From an uncultured Muribaculaceae bacterium (GTDB lineage: Bacteria > Bacteroidota > Bacteroidia > Bacteroidales > Muribaculaceae): DNA of 7,549 nucleotides. Position 1 is the stretch's first letter; each line of letters starts with the position of its first letter. Shown here piece after piece: positions 7,458-7,549 of this stretch. The position numbers and the translations under genes were made by a program. The notes below the pieces were generated by a model. It was not told where the DNA came from. It did not search any database and saw nothing but the letters and a program-made list of their open reading frames with translations. The stretch is taken from NCBI GenBank assembly GCA_947178235.1, contig CAMWXQ010000049.1, positions 1-7,549 of the forward strand, written 5' to 3'.

Positions 7458-7499
7458 CGTCGCGAAACCTATCTTTTGTTCTATCTTCTCTGGAAAAAT
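7458..7499 (-). other. mutS2: Probable true N-terminus of MutS2 lacking ATG, GTG or TTG
   Basis: In frame with mutS2, the 14 codons before the GTG read IFPEKIEQKIGFAT. This fits the N-terminus I recall for Bacteroidales MutS2 proteins, of the form M-I-(Y/F)-P-x-x-(F/I)-E-Q-K-I-G-F. The codon before it is AAG (7502-7500), and before that is an in-frame TAA (7505-7503). The only near-canonical initiator at the expected place is ATT at 7499-7497. Either translation starts at ATT, or it starts at GTG 7457 and loses a conserved segment, or an ATG has become AAG by mutation or sequence error. Confidence 0.55.
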
Positions 7500-7507
7500 C
7501 TTTTATG

Positions 7508-7539
7508 CAAAGTTACGCCTTTTTCGTGTTCGAGTCAAA
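7508..7539 (-). promoter_or_regulatory. Bacteroidota-type promoter of mutS2
   Basis: On the minus strand TTTG (7539-7536) is followed by 20 nt and TAACTTTG (7515-7508). The layout and spacing are the same as at the fumarase promoter. Transcription should start a few bases after 7508, at about 7500-7504. That is at or just before the conserved MutS2 N-terminal codons, so an mRNA starting translation at 7499 would be almost leaderless, while a GTG start at 7457 would have a leader of about 45 nt. Confidence 0.65.
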
Positions 7540-7549
7540 TTTGAGGTCG

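Noticed and set aside
6405..7544. Long plus-strand open frame (379 codons) opposite mutS2, and another at 5436-6383
   Set aside because: They lie antisense to a clear MutS2 gene, show no recognisable domain, and follow from the lack of stops opposite GC-rich codons.

Overview
The window looks like a chromosomal segment from a Bacteroidota bacterium, most likely a GC-rich Bacteroidales member of an animal gut. Three things point there: two promoter-like sites of the Bacteroidota type (TTTG, 20 nt, TAnnTTTG), a histidine kinase of the 'KETAHQLGTP' type that I associate with Bacteroidales, and a fused single-chain class I fumarase beside a MutS2. The family (for example Muribaculaceae or an Alistipes relative) cannot be settled from the sequence alone. 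All six genes lie on the minus strand, so transcription runs from high to low coordinates.

Layout in transcription order. At 7549-7500 there is a promoter-like region. At 7499/7457-5046 lies mutS2, a MutS-type ATPase with a C-terminal Smr domain. At 5045-4942 there is a 104-nt gap with a second clear promoter. At 4941-3292 lies class I [4Fe-4S] fumarate hydratase. At 3291-3163 there is a 129-nt gap filled with short inverted and direct repeats that can be drawn as a tidy four-way junction. From 3162 down to the window edge a tight cluster follows: an orphan membrane sensor histidine kinase (3162-1954), prmC (1944-1093), recX (1096-587) and comF (600-1, cut off by the window edge). The spacings in this cluster are 9 nt, a 4-nt overlap and a 14-nt overlap.

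The genes are mostly housekeeping. Fumarase serves the TCA cycle or the reductive malate-fumarate-succinate branch used by anaerobes. MutS2 is linked to ribosome rescue and recombination control, PrmC to methylation of release factors, RecX to control of RecA, and ComF to phosphoribosyltransferase or DNA-uptake functions. No phage genes, transposase, CRISPR array, toxin-antitoxin pair or defence cassette was seen.

The most interesting points are the structured repeat between fumarase and the kinase, and the missing canonical start codon at the conserved N-terminus of MutS2. I did not find a convincing new multi-gene system.
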